A stretch of DNA of 64,000 bases, taken from contig DATLSX010000086.1 in the NCBI GenBank assembly GCA_035533915.1, positions 1 through 64,000 on the forward strand, written 5' to 3'. The notes under the pieces are model-generated. The model did no database searches and was not told the DNA's origin. It saw nothing but the letters and a program-made list of their open reading frames with translations. Below are positions 1 to 7,710 of this stretch, piece after piece (the stretch's first letter is position 1; each line of letters begins with the position of its first letter). This DNA is from Chersky-822 sp035533915. GTDB lineage: Bacteria; Actinomycetota; Actinomycetes; Streptosporangiales; Streptosporangiaceae. A program made the translations under genes and the position numbers.

Positions 1-138
1 CAGCAGTCCAGCCACCGGCGAACCGGCGGGCGCACGATCTGCCAATAGGTTTCCAAAGGAACCTGAGAGGGCGAGTGCTGACCCAGCCGGCCGCTGCTGC
101 AGTCGAGCCTCCCAGAAGCGGACCCGACTGATCTCATT

Positions 139-1070
139 AGAGGGGTAAAGGAGCATGACTTCCGCGCCAGCCGGAATCCGCGCGCCCCGCAGGTCCACGT
201 CGCGGGTGGTGGTGCGGACCATGTCCTTGATCGGGGTTACCCAGCGCAGCATCTCCTCGACGGCGACGGGCAGCAGGCTCGGGTCGCTGCGCAGCGCGGC
301 GAGCTGGTCGGGATGTTCCTGCAGTGCCAGCATGCCGCCGGACAGCACATGGCGGGTCGTCTCGTCGCCGCCGACCAGGATGAGCAGCGTCTCGTGGATG
401 AGCGAGGCCTGGTCCAGCCGGTCACCATCGATCTCGGCCTGCACCAGCGCGCCGACCAGGTCGTCATCGGCACCGGACCGGCGCCGGTCCGCCAGCACGG
501 GCTCCATGTACTCGGTGTACTCGATGAAAGCCTGCGTGGCGGCCTCCAGGCTACTGCCCGGGTCGGCCGAACCCTGCGAGGCGAGCATCTCCTCGGACCA
601 CCGCAGCAGGTCGGAGCGGTCCTCCCGGCGGACCCCGAGCAGGTCACCGATCACGTTGAGCGGAAGCGGGGCGGCGAGGTCCGTGACGAAGTCACAGCTC
701 CCCCGCTCGCAGACGGCATCGATGACCTCGTCGCAGATCTTCCGCACGTGATCTTCCATCGCCCGCACCCGGCGCGGGGTGAACCCTGCGCTGACCAGCC
801 GCCGGCGCCGGGAGTGCTCAGGCGCGTCCAAGTCGATCATCATCGGCAGGGCCGGGAACTTCGGCCGGATCCCGCCTGCGCTGGAGAAGGTCGCCGCGTC
901 GGTACCCGCCGCCTTCACGTCCTCGTAGCCGGCCAGCCCCACAGGTCGTTCGCCTCGTCATGGAAGACGGGCGCATGCGCGCGCATCCAGGCGAATGCGG
1001 GATACGGGTCTTCGCTGAAGAACGTCCCGCTCATCAGGTCGATCACCAGGTCCGCCGGGGGTCTGGCCAT
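139..1070 (-). pseudogene. Cytochrome P450 remnant, frameshifted and truncated
   Basis: Reading down from an ATG at 1070 the protein begins MARPPADLVIDLMSGTFFSE, a typical actinobacterial P450 N-terminus. Around 935-942 one base appears to be missing: the frame passes from LWGWPATRT to the expected LAGYEDVKAAG in the next frame. The second frame then carries the substrate-recognition region, the I-helix (LVGGDETTRHVLSGGM) and the ExxR helix (EEMLRW). Similarity ends near 139, just after VMLLYPS. The meander and the heme-cysteine loop (FGxGxHxCLG) are absent; the frame continues open to the window edge with unrelated sequence. Without the heme ligand it cannot be an active P450. The 5' frameshift alone could be a sequencing error, but the missing 3' third could not. 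Confidence 0.8.
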
Positions 1071-1197
1071 CTCGTGCTCCTTGCTGGCGCGCGGCAGTGC
1101 TCGGTCTCCCCCGGCTCCCGTCCCCAGCATCGCGCCGCCGGGCCGAGATGGCAATATTTGCGGGTGTGCGGGGTAGTTTGGCTAGCTACGTGGCTGG

Positions 1198-1986
1198 CTA
1201 GCTGCGCAAGACGTTGGCAAAGATGAGCCAGGCGAGCAGCGACTTGGCGGTGAAACTCAGGGCGATGTACGCGATCTCGCCGGTGACGTAGTCGCGCCAG
1301 CGCCCGATCTGCCGGTACTGCAGCACCATGTTCCCGGCGAAGCTGAAGAACAGGACGAACTGCACGACGGTGATCGCGTACACGAATCCCGGGACCTGCG
1401 CGGGCTGGGCGAGGTAAACCGCGATCAGCGCCCACGGCGCGATACCGACGAGCGAGCCGAACCAGAAGGCGCTCCAGTCGGCACGTCCAGGCTGCTGCTG
1501 GCGCTCCATCAGCAGGCCGAACAAGATCATGGCCGTGTTCGCGGCGAAGATGGCGACGACCGCTGCCAGGTCGCGGATGCCGACGAAAAGCCCGATCAGC
1601 ACGATCATGATGGACGCGCTGACTGAGTACTCGATCCATCTCGCGTAGTTGGCGCGCCTGGTGAGCCCGCGTTCGTACCAGCGACGGACCGGCGGCGCGG
1701 CGACGATCAGGTGGTCGAGTGCCGCGAGGCCGAGGAAGACGGCGACCGTCGGGCCGATCCGCAGCGAGAACACGACCTCGGGCAGCGTTGCTCCGCGAAC
1801 GGCGACCGGGTCGCCGGTCAGGAACGAAGCGGTCACCGGCAGCGCCAGGTTGTTGCTGGCCGCCAGCATGTATGCCGTCTCCGCCGCGAGCAGCAGGCCG
1901 ACGACGATATTGAGCGTCCGAAGCCGACGGTACCGCCTGGTCTTCGCCAGCAGTCCGTCCGCTGCTGAACTGATCCCGACCGCCAC
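1198..1986 (-). CDS. Heliorhodopsin
   Basis: This 262-aa seven-helix membrane protein has heliorhodopsin signatures. TM3 holds ARWIEYSVSASIMIVLIGL, with the presumed Schiff-base counterion Glu119 in WIEYS. His92 (LDHLIVA) sits where the family has a conserved TM2 histidine. TM7 holds SFTAKSLLAWLIFANVL, with the retinal-binding Lys248. The basic N-terminus (TRRYRRLRTLN) fits the family's inverted topology, N-terminus inside. Heliorhodopsins are light-sensing retinal proteins with slow photocycles and no demonstrated ion pumping in most members; their cellular role is unsettled. No retinal-synthesis gene (blh/brp) lies in the window. The start is a GTG. The neighbours are the broken P450 downstream and a sulfide-detoxification gene transcribed the other way. 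Confidence 0.88.
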   Translation of the reverse strand: MAVGISSAADGLLAKTRRYRRLRTLNIVVGLLLAAETAYMLAASNNLALPVTASFLTGDPVAVRGATLPEVVFSLRIGPTVAVFLGLAALDHLIVAAPPVRRWYERGLTRRANYARWIEYSVSASIMIVLIGLFVGIRDLAAVVAIFAANTAMILFGLLMERQQQPGRADWSAFWFGSLVGIAPWALIAVYLAQPAQVPGFVYAITVVQFVLFFSFAGNMVLQYRQIGRWRDYVTGEIAYIALSFTAKSLLAWLIFANVLRS

Positions 1987-2100
1987 AGTGCCCCCGGTGT
2001 GCCAGTAGGTTTCTCCTACCCTGACCTGGCCGGTTCGGCTAGCTCCAGGGGCTTTGGTCCTGTCCGGTATGCGATGGATGACATGACCACTAGCGCGACA

Positions 2101-2119
2101 ATACCCCTACGGGTATAAT
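2101..2119 (+). promoter_or_regulatory. CsoR/CstR-type operator overlapping a -10 box
   Basis: A perfect inverted repeat ATACCC-CTAC-GGGTAT (2101-2116) lies 38 bases before the persulfide dioxygenase start. A consensus -10 hexamer TATAAT (2114-2119) overlaps its right arm. The repeat has the form of operators bound by CsoR-family repressors, whose CstR branch senses persulfide and controls sulfide-oxidation genes. No CsoR/CstR gene is in the window, so the regulator must be encoded elsewhere. I infer repression relieved by persulfide (or Cu(I), if a true CsoR). Confidence 0.7.
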
Positions 2120-2153
2120 CGCCGAGATTGGTAAGGTGCGACCTGGAGGGTTT

Positions 2154-3542
2154 ATGTTCTTCACCCAGTACTACCTCGACTGCTTGTCTCAGGCGTCGTA
2201 CCTGATCGGCGACGAGACGACCGGCAGGGCCGTGGTCGTCGACCCGCGGCGTGACGTCTCCGAGTACCTCGCCGACGCCGACGCCCGTGGCCTGGTGATC
2301 GAGGGAGTGATCAACACTCACTTCCACGCCGACTTCCTCGCCGGCCACCTGGAACTGGCCTCCGGTGCCGGCGCCTGGATCGGATATGGCCGCCAGGCAG
2401 CCGAGGTGGAGTACCCGATCCGCAGGCTCGCCGACGGCGACAGCATCAGCCTCGGGGACGTGCGACTCCAGATCATGGAGACTCCTGGCCACACGCCAGA
2501 GTCGATCAGCGTGCTGATGTACGAGCACGCGGCCGACCAGGTCGCTTACGGCGTGCTGACCGGTGACGCCTTGTTCATCGGCGACGTCGGCCGGCCGGAC
2601 TTGCTGTCCTCGATCGGCATGACGGCGGACGAGCTCGCGCGGTCACTCTACGAGAGCATCCAGCACAAGCTGATGGCCCTTCCTGACGAGGTACGCGTGT
2701 TCCCGGCCCACGGCGCCGGCTCAGCCTGCGGGAAGAACCTCTCGACCGAACGGCAGTCGACCATCGGCATGCAGCGGCTGACCAACTATGCTTGCGCGCC
2801 GATGAGCGCGGAGCAGTTCGTCGCCCTGGTCACCGAGGGACAGCCGTCGGCACCTGGCTATTTCGCCTTCGACGCCGTACTCAACCGCAGGCAGCATGGG
2901 CTGCTCGATGTCGCTGCGCACCTCACGCCGCTGTCTGTGACGGATTTCCTGGACCGGCGGGGCGCGGGCGCGGTGATCGTCGACGCACGCGACCCGCAGG
3001 ACTTCGCGGCCGGCCACCTGGCCGGCTCGCTCAATGTTCCGGCCGACGGGCGTTTCGCCGAGCGGGCCGGGATGATGGTGCTGCCCGGCACCGAGATTCT
3101 CGTCGTGGCGCCGCGGGACCGGGAAGCGGAGATCGTCACCAGGCTCGCCCGGATCGGCTTCGACGGTGTCAGAGGTTACCTGCCCGAGCCGGAGGGCGCT
3201 TTCCTGGCCGTGCCTGGGGAGACGAGCAGGGCTAGCCGGCTCACGGTGAGCGAACTGCGCGCGGCTCTCGGACAGCGGCAGCCGCCCGTGGTGCTGGACG
3301 TCCGCAACCCCGGCGAGCTAGCCGAAGGAACACTCACCGGCTCGATCCACATCCCGCTCGCCGAGTTGCCTCAGCGGCTTGCGGAGGTACCCGCAGGAGA
3401 TCCGGTGGTGGTCTACTGCGCCGGGGGAATCCGTTCTTCGATCGCCGCCAGCCTGCTCCGTGCGAACGGTCATCCCGACGTCTCGGACCTGATCGGCGGA
3501 TTCGATGCGTGGCGCACCATGCTGACGCCAGCCGGCGGCTGA
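2154..3542 (+). CDS. MBL-fold persulfide dioxygenase fused to two rhodanese domains
   Basis: A 463-aa protein. The N-terminal half is an ETHE1-like metallo-beta-lactamase domain with THFHADFLAGH, METPGHTPES and a distal GDALFIGDVGRPD, the metal-ligand pattern of non-heme-iron persulfide dioxygenases that turn glutathione or low-molecular-weight persulfide into sulfite. Two rhodanese domains follow. The first has no cysteine in its active-site loop (VVAPRDREAE); the second keeps it (VVYCAGGIRSS). The ATG at 2154 is preferred over the GTG at 2136 because GGAGGG lies just before it. The CsoR/CstR-like operator upstream fits sulfide or persulfide induction. The single-gene format resembles CstB-type fusions, here with an inactive first rhodanese domain. 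Confidence 0.88.
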   Translation: MFFTQYYLDCLSQASYLIGDETTGRAVVVDPRRDVSEYLADADARGLVIEGVINTHFHADFLAGHLELASGAGAWIGYGRQAAEVEYPIRRLADGDSISLGDVRLQIMETPGHTPESISVLMYEHAADQVAYGVLTGDALFIGDVGRPDLLSSIGMTADELARSLYESIQHKLMALPDEVRVFPAHGAGSACGKNLSTERQSTIGMQRLTNYACAPMSAEQFVALVTEGQPSAPGYFAFDAVLNRRQHGLLDVAAHLTPLSVTDFLDRRGAGAVIVDARDPQDFAAGHLAGSLNVPADGRFAERAGMMVLPGTEILVVAPRDREAEIVTRLARIGFDGVRGYLPEPEGAFLAVPGETSRASRLTVSELRAALGQRQPPVVLDVRNPGELAEGTLTGSIHIPLAELPQRLAEVPAGDPVVVYCAGGIRSSIAASLLRANGHPDVSDLIGGFDAWRTMLTPAGG

Positions 3543-3584
3543 CCGCGAGCACGGCCCAATTCGGCGGGTGCCGCGTACCATTGC

Positions 3585-4838
3585 GTGGTGCGCCGTTCCG
3601 CGTCCCTTTCGCCGCTGGCCGGCCGGGCGTACCGGCTGCTGTGGATTGGCCAGACCGTGTCATCGGCCGGGGACGCGGTGGTACAGGTCGCGCTGGTCTT
3701 CGCTATCTTGCATGTCGGCGGTACGGCCTCCGATATCGGCTTCGTCATCGCGATCCAGTCGGTAACCCGCGTCGCCCTGATCCTGGCTGGTGGTGTCTGG
3801 GCCGACCGGCTGCGCCGCGAGCTGGTGATGCTGAGCTGCGACGCCGGGCGGGCCGTCATCCAGACGGGAATCGCAGTGCTCCTCCTGACCGGCTCGGCCC
3901 GGGTCTGGGAGCTTGCGGCGGGCGCGGCCCTGTACGGCGCGGCCCAGTCCTTCTTCGGCCCGGCGTCCACCGGCCTGATCCCCGAGACCGTGCCGGCCGA
4001 GCAGCTTCAGCAGGCGAACGCCCTGATGAACTTCGCGCGCGGTTTCGTCAGTGTGGGCGGCCCTGCGATCGCCGGAGTCCTGATCGTTCTCTTCGGGCCA
4101 GGACCGGTATTCGCCGCCGACGCCGCGACGTTCGTGGTAAGCGCCGTCTCGCTCAGCCTGCTCAGGCTGCCGCAGCGCGGCCTGCCACAGCGGGCTTCGT
4201 TCCGCGCTGACCTGGCGGTCGGCTGGCGGGAACTCGCCATCAGGCGGTGGTACTGGGTCAACCTCATCGCCCATGCGCTGTGGAACTTCGCGATTCCGGC
4301 CTACTACGTGCTCGGGCCGGTGATCGCGGCCAGGATGCTGGGCGGCGCCTCCGCGTGGGGAGCGATCTCAGCCTCGTGGGCCGCAGGAGCGGTGGCGGGC
4401 GGGCTGATCGCGCTCCGCGTGCGCCCGCGCCGGCCGCTCGTCGTCGGCAACCTCGCCCTGGTACTTGGTGCCCTGCCACTGCTGGCGCTGGCACGGCCGC
4501 TGGGGACCTGGCAGATCGCGATCGCGGCGGCGTTCGGCTGCGCCGGGATGATCTTCCTGAACACGGCCTGGGCGGCCGCGATGCAGCAGCTTATTCCGGA
4601 ACAGGTGCGGTCTCGCGTGGACTCCTATGACTGGCTGATCTCCCTCGTGGTCATGCCAGCCGGCTTCGCCGCCGTCGGACCGCTCGCCGCCTGGGCAGGC
4701 ACGGCCAGCACGCTCGTCGGCGCCGCCCTGGTGCTTGCCGTTCCGTGCGCGCTGGTCGTCCTGGTGCCGGGAATCCGAGCTGTCCGCAGGACCGCTGACG
4801 GCGTCATCGTCGATCGGATGGCGCCGCAGGAGTCGTGA
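3585..4838 (+). CDS. MFS transporter (EntS-like exporter family)
   Basis: A 417-aa protein beginning with an overlapping GTG-GTG; the first in-frame GTG is taken as start. It has about twelve hydrophobic segments and the MFS loop GGVWADRLRRELVMLSCDAGRA between TM2 and TM3. The family exports small molecules by proton antiport. It is 42 bases downstream of the persulfide dioxygenase and may share its transcript. The substrate is unknown. It is more distant from the two cluster MFS proteins (12461-13825 and 29272-30534) than those two are from each other. Confidence 0.82.
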   Translation: MVRRSASLSPLAGRAYRLLWIGQTVSSAGDAVVQVALVFAILHVGGTASDIGFVIAIQSVTRVALILAGGVWADRLRRELVMLSCDAGRAVIQTGIAVLLLTGSARVWELAAGAALYGAAQSFFGPASTGLIPETVPAEQLQQANALMNFARGFVSVGGPAIAGVLIVLFGPGPVFAADAATFVVSAVSLSLLRLPQRGLPQRASFRADLAVGWRELAIRRWYWVNLIAHALWNFAIPAYYVLGPVIAARMLGGASAWGAISASWAAGAVAGGLIALRVRPRRPLVVGNLALVLGALPLLALARPLGTWQIAIAAAFGCAGMIFLNTAWAAAMQQLIPEQVRSRVDSYDWLISLVVMPAGFAAVGPLAAWAGTASTLVGAALVLAVPCALVVLVPGIRAVRRTADGVIVDRMAPQES

Positions 4839-4902
4839 TTGACGCCGGCCTGGCCGGCTGCGATCTTCGAGATAGCGTGCGTGACGACACCCTTGGAGTA
4901 AC

Positions 4903-5708
4903 GTGCTGAAGGTCGAGATCCTCGGCGCTGCCTCGGAGCTTGAGCAGTGCGGCTGGGACGACCGCCTGCTGCGTTCAAGCGACTTCTACCTGAGTTCGGA
5001 CTGGCTGGCGGTGCTGGAGCGGGTCAGCTCGGTGCGCCGGTTCTACCTGGTGGCGCTGGACGAGGACGGGCACGCACTCGCGGGCCTGGCCGCTCACCTG
5101 ATGACCAGGGACACGCCAGCCTGGGACTTCTACCGCCTGGACCGGGTGCTCCGACGGCTGGCGGCCATGCCTGACCGTGACGCACGCGGCATCGCCGGGG
5201 TATGGGGACGTGAGCCGGCACAGGTCATGCCGCACTTGCTGCTCGGCGGCAGGCATACCGCGCACAGTAGGCTGCTGCTGGCACGGGGGCTGCCGTAGCC
5301 GCTTTCACGGCGAGCCTGCGCAATGTCAGCGCGGCACTGGGCGAGCGCGCAGTGACGCTCACGGCCGAGCAGGATGACAAGATCCGCGGTTATGTCATCG
5401 CCGTGCGATGGCGCGACGCTCTCATTCTCCGCTCGGCAGGCTTCGACTACGCGTTCAACGGCAAGCTGCCGATCTACTACGGTCTGCTCTTTTACCACGT
5501 CGTCGACTACGCGCTGGCGAACGGGATCCGGCAGGTCTACTACTCGATCGAGTCCACCGAAGCGAAGCAATCGCGCGGCTGCCGCATCATCGAGGAGTAC
5601 GGCATGGCGTGCGGGCTTGACGACCAGGCAGCCGCGGCGCTCCGCCAGATGCTGCGCGCCGGGCCGGGAAACTCCGCAGATCGCATCAAATGTGGATTAG
5701 GTAGATAA
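4903..5708 (+). pseudogene. FemAB/GNAT-like N-acyltransferase, frameshifted
   Basis: The first part starts at a GTG after GGAG and reads VLKVEILGAASELEQCGWDD through SRLLLARGLP to a stop at 5296-5298. The second part, in another frame, continues AAGTGAAVAAFTASLRNVSA to 5708. The join lies around 5265-5290, in a CTG-CTG-CTG plus G5 stretch prone to slippage or miscalling. Joined, it is about 268 aa. Its C-terminal half (GFDYAFNGKLPIYYG, then AKQSRGC) matches the acyltransferase at 20157-21308 (GFDYADPRS, AKRSRGC), so it is a paralogue of the two cluster GNAT-fold enzymes. Such proteins are related to FemABX-type transferases, some of which use aminoacyl-tRNA. It is inactive unless the indel is an error. 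Confidence 0.72.
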
Positions 5709-5740
5709 TAGTTGGTACTGTCAATCTCTTAGGGGTTTGG

Positions 5741-5770
5741 TTGACATTGCTTTGCGGCTGGACGTATGTT
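5741..5770 (+). promoter_or_regulatory. Sigma-70-like promoter of tiny ORF G
   Basis: TTGACA (5741-5746) and TATGTT (5765-5770) with an 18-base spacer, one of the best vegetative-type promoters in the window. The start site would fall near 5777, giving a leader of about 27 bases before the tiny ORF at 5804. Confidence 0.6.
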
Positions 5771-5803
5771 CGGGAATAATGGACGATCCGTGAGGAGCAC
5801 CCT

Positions 5804-5854
5804 ATGGTTAAGGCCCTTAAGAAGGTACGCGTACTGCCCAAGCCGGCTAAGTAG
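5804..5854 (+). CDS. Tiny ORF G: 16-aa basic peptide
   Basis: ATG to TAG encodes MVKALKKVRVLPKPAK. GAGGAG lies seven bases before the ATG and a strong promoter lies 34 bases upstream, so it is the first gene of the transcript. It is followed by a hairpin and then the ATP-grasp gene, the arrangement expected of a ribosomal substrate upstream of its ligase. It is strongly basic like tiny ORFs A-F but lacks their RRPR.KK tail, so membership is by size, charge and position only. Expression as peptide is inferred. Confidence 0.55.
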   Translation: MVKALKKVRVLPKPAK

Positions 5855-5884
5855 GAATAATCCGGCAAGTTCAGTGGAGTGCCT

Positions 5885-5912
5885 GCACTGGCGTCCGAGA
5901 GGGCGTCAGTGC
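5885..5912 (+). terminator. Stem-loop between tiny ORF G and the ATP-grasp gene
   Basis: GCACTGGCG (5885-5893) pairs with CGTCAGTGC (5904-5912) through nine pairs including one G-U, around a 10-base loop. There is no U-run, so it more likely attenuates transcription or protects the 3' end of the short mRNA than fully terminates. Confidence 0.45.
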
Positions 5913-5954
5913 GGACATGGCGGAGGGCAGCGGGTGGCGGGACGGAAACGCTAG

Positions 5955-7199
5955 GTGAGACTCCTCGCGGTTGAGGCCAGCCAGAACGGGATGTACAACC
6001 GGACCAGGTACCAGCAGGTCGAAGAGTTCGGTGCTGAACTGCACGTCCTCAACGGAATCGGTACGCCCGATTTCTGGCCGGCGCGGCGTTATCGCGTGAT
6101 CGGCTCGAAGAGGATCGACGACCTCGTCGATGCGGCCTGGCGCTGGCACAAAAAAGTGGATTTTGGCGGCGTACTGACATTCGCCGAATCCGGCCTGATT
6201 ACGACCGCTGCCGTAGCCGAGGCGCTGGGACTGCCGGGCATCGGAGTTACGGCGGCGCGGACCAGCCGGAACAAGATCCTCATGCATGAGGCGCATCGTG
6301 GCGCGGGCGCGCCAGTGGCGGACTTCGAGCTCGCGCCGAGCCTGGCCGCGGGCCTGGCCGCAGCGGACGAGTTCGGATACCCGGTGGTGATCAAGCCGGC
6401 TCTCGGCGCGGCCAGCAATTTCGTCTTCCGCGCCGACTCACCAGACGACCTCCGCCGCCGCTACCTGGAAGCGGCCAGTGGCTCGCCCACGATGAAGTGG
6501 ACGCTGATGGAGGCGGACGGGACTGACCTCGGTCCGGACGGACTGGTCGTGGAGTCGTTCCTGGACGGTTCTGAGCATCTGATCGAAGCCGTCGCCTGGG
6601 ACGGAGAGGTCAGCATCGGCTCTGTCGTGGACCGAGTCGAAGCCGACCTGGAAACCTTCGAAGACAACGTGCACCAGGCGCCCACCAGCCTGACACCGGC
6701 ACAGATCAGGCTGGTCCAGGCCGCGCTGACCGCCGCCGTCGCCGGTCATGGCCTCGTGCGCAGCGCACTGCACGCGGAGGTTCGATTCCACCAGGGGCGC
6801 CCGTACGTGCTTGAGGTTACTCCCCGGCCTGGTGGCGGCGGCCTGGAACATATGGCGCGGGCAAGCGCCGGATACTGCCCGATCCGCGCGCATATGCAGG
6901 TCGCCTGCGGGCGCCGGCCGGAGTTGCGGGAGTACCGCCGGACCGGCGTCTACACGGCCACCCGTGCCCTGCTCTGCGCGGCCGGCCAGATCGCGGACAT
7001 CGTGCTACCCGCCGAGGTCAGCGACTCGGCGGACCTGCTCTTCTGCCGGCTGGTCGCAGCGCCCGGTGACCGCATCGCCAGGCCGCCTGAAGGCAACGGC
7101 ATCGTCGGCTTTCTCGGCGCGACCGGCGCCAGCCGGGACGAGGCGATGGACAATGCCGTCCGGCTAGCTGGCCAGATCTCGGTAATGGTGACTGGCTGA
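5955..7199 (+). CDS. ATP-grasp carboxylate-amine ligase
   Basis: A 414-aa protein with a GTG start after GGCGGGACGG. An N-terminal pre-ATP-grasp region is followed by the ATP-grasp core: TSRNKILMHEAHRGAGAPV, then the ATP-binding lysine strand YPVVIKPALGAASNFVF, then the acidic metal-binding strand YVLEVTPRPGGGGLEH. This is the pattern of carbamoyl-phosphate-synthase-like L-amino-acid ligases. The reaction is ATP-dependent amide formation between a carboxylate (as acyl phosphate) and an amine. It lies between tiny ORF G and precursor P1. In pheganomycin biosynthesis an ATP-grasp ligase couples an unusual amino acid to a ribosomal peptide, and I infer a similar role here. The actual substrates are unknown. 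Confidence 0.82.
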   Translation: MRLLAVEASQNGMYNRTRYQQVEEFGAELHVLNGIGTPDFWPARRYRVIGSKRIDDLVDAAWRWHKKVDFGGVLTFAESGLITTAAVAEALGLPGIGVTAARTSRNKILMHEAHRGAGAPVADFELAPSLAAGLAAADEFGYPVVIKPALGAASNFVFRADSPDDLRRRYLEAASGSPTMKWTLMEADGTDLGPDGLVVESFLDGSEHLIEAVAWDGEVSIGSVVDRVEADLETFEDNVHQAPTSLTPAQIRLVQAALTAAVAGHGLVRSALHAEVRFHQGRPYVLEVTPRPGGGGLEHMARASAGYCPIRAHMQVACGRRPELREYRRTGVYTATRALLCAAGQIADIVLPAEVSDSADLLFCRLVAAPGDRIARPPEGNGIVGFLGATGASRDEAMDNAVRLAGQISVMVTG

Positions 7200-7300
7200 A
7201 CTCCGGCACCAGGCCTATTGGCTGCCTAGACAAGATCAACTGCCCGCAAATATTGCCAGACAGGAAACTGTGTCATTAACTTGAGAAAAGGCAATGTGGT

Positions 7301-7316
7301 GATCCCTGTCGGGATC
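7301..7316. repeat. Inverted repeat upstream of precursor P1
   Basis: GATCCC-TGTC-GGGATC is a perfect 6-bp inverted repeat ending 29 bases before the P1 start. It could be an operator or a small 5'-leader hairpin. No matching regulator is evident. Confidence 0.35.
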
Positions 7317-7345
7317 GCACCAGGCACTCAGAGGAAGAGGTCTCC

Positions 7346-7495
7346 ATGCCATCGCTTGCGCCTGTCGTGACGCAGACTGTCCAGACGACCGTGTTTCTTA
7401 CGCCCGAGCGCATCGCGAAGATGCTGCAGGAGCGTCGGAGCTTCCAGATCGTGAAATTCCGTACTAACTGCTCAGACTGCGTTCCGAACCTGTAA
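7346..7495 (+). CDS. Precursor peptide P1 (49 aa, C-terminal CSDC motif)
   Basis: The ATG follows a GAGGAAGAGG ribosome binding site. The 49-aa product has a leader with the motif LTPERIAKMLQER (residues 18-30) and a C-terminus KFRTNCSDCVPNL (37-49). It aligns without gaps to P2 (25145-25294 -). Identical positions include T9, T11, L18-T19-P20, K25-M26-L27, R30, Q34, KFRT (37-40), C42, D44, CVPN (45-48). This is the signature of RiPP precursors: a moderately conserved leader and a strongly conserved modified core. It sits between the ATP-grasp gene and PP-loop enzyme 1. Two cysteines, an Asp and an Asn in the core are candidate modification sites. No known RiPP class matches. Confidence 0.8.
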   Translation: MPSLAPVVTQTVQTTVFLTPERIAKMLQERRSFQIVKFRTNCSDCVPNL

Positions 7496-7505
7496 GTAGC
7501 AGTCG

Positions 7506-7579
7506 GTGCGGGTCACCGACGTCGATCCCGCACCCATCTGAACGTGCCTCGGGATGCGATTATCGCATCCCGAGAGCAC
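7506..7579 (+). terminator. Two tandem hairpins right after precursor P1
   Basis: The first hairpin pairs GTGCGGG (7506-7512) with CCCGCAC (7527-7533). The second pairs CTCGGGATGCGA (7548-7559) with TCGCATCCCGAG (7563-7574) around a TTA loop; outer GTGC/GCAC arms (7544-7547, 7576-7579) lengthen it to 16 pairs with one bulged A. Without a U-tract this fits an attenuator that gives more precursor mRNA than downstream enzyme mRNA. The rest of 7580-7710 shows no gene. Confidence 0.7.
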
Positions 7580-7710
7580 GAATGGCTGCGACGGCACGTG
7601 GGCCGCGCGCAGTTCCGGGGCGGTCCCGGCAGCACCTCCCGTTGCTACGGATACTGGCGGGTCATGGTGGCCTGCGGCGCCCGCCGGCATTCGCTTTATG
7701 AGGAGGCTCA

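Noticed and set aside
313..1226. Long forward ORFs over the P450 region
   Set aside because: They are shadow frames of the minus-strand P450, which has clear motifs; the forward translations show none.
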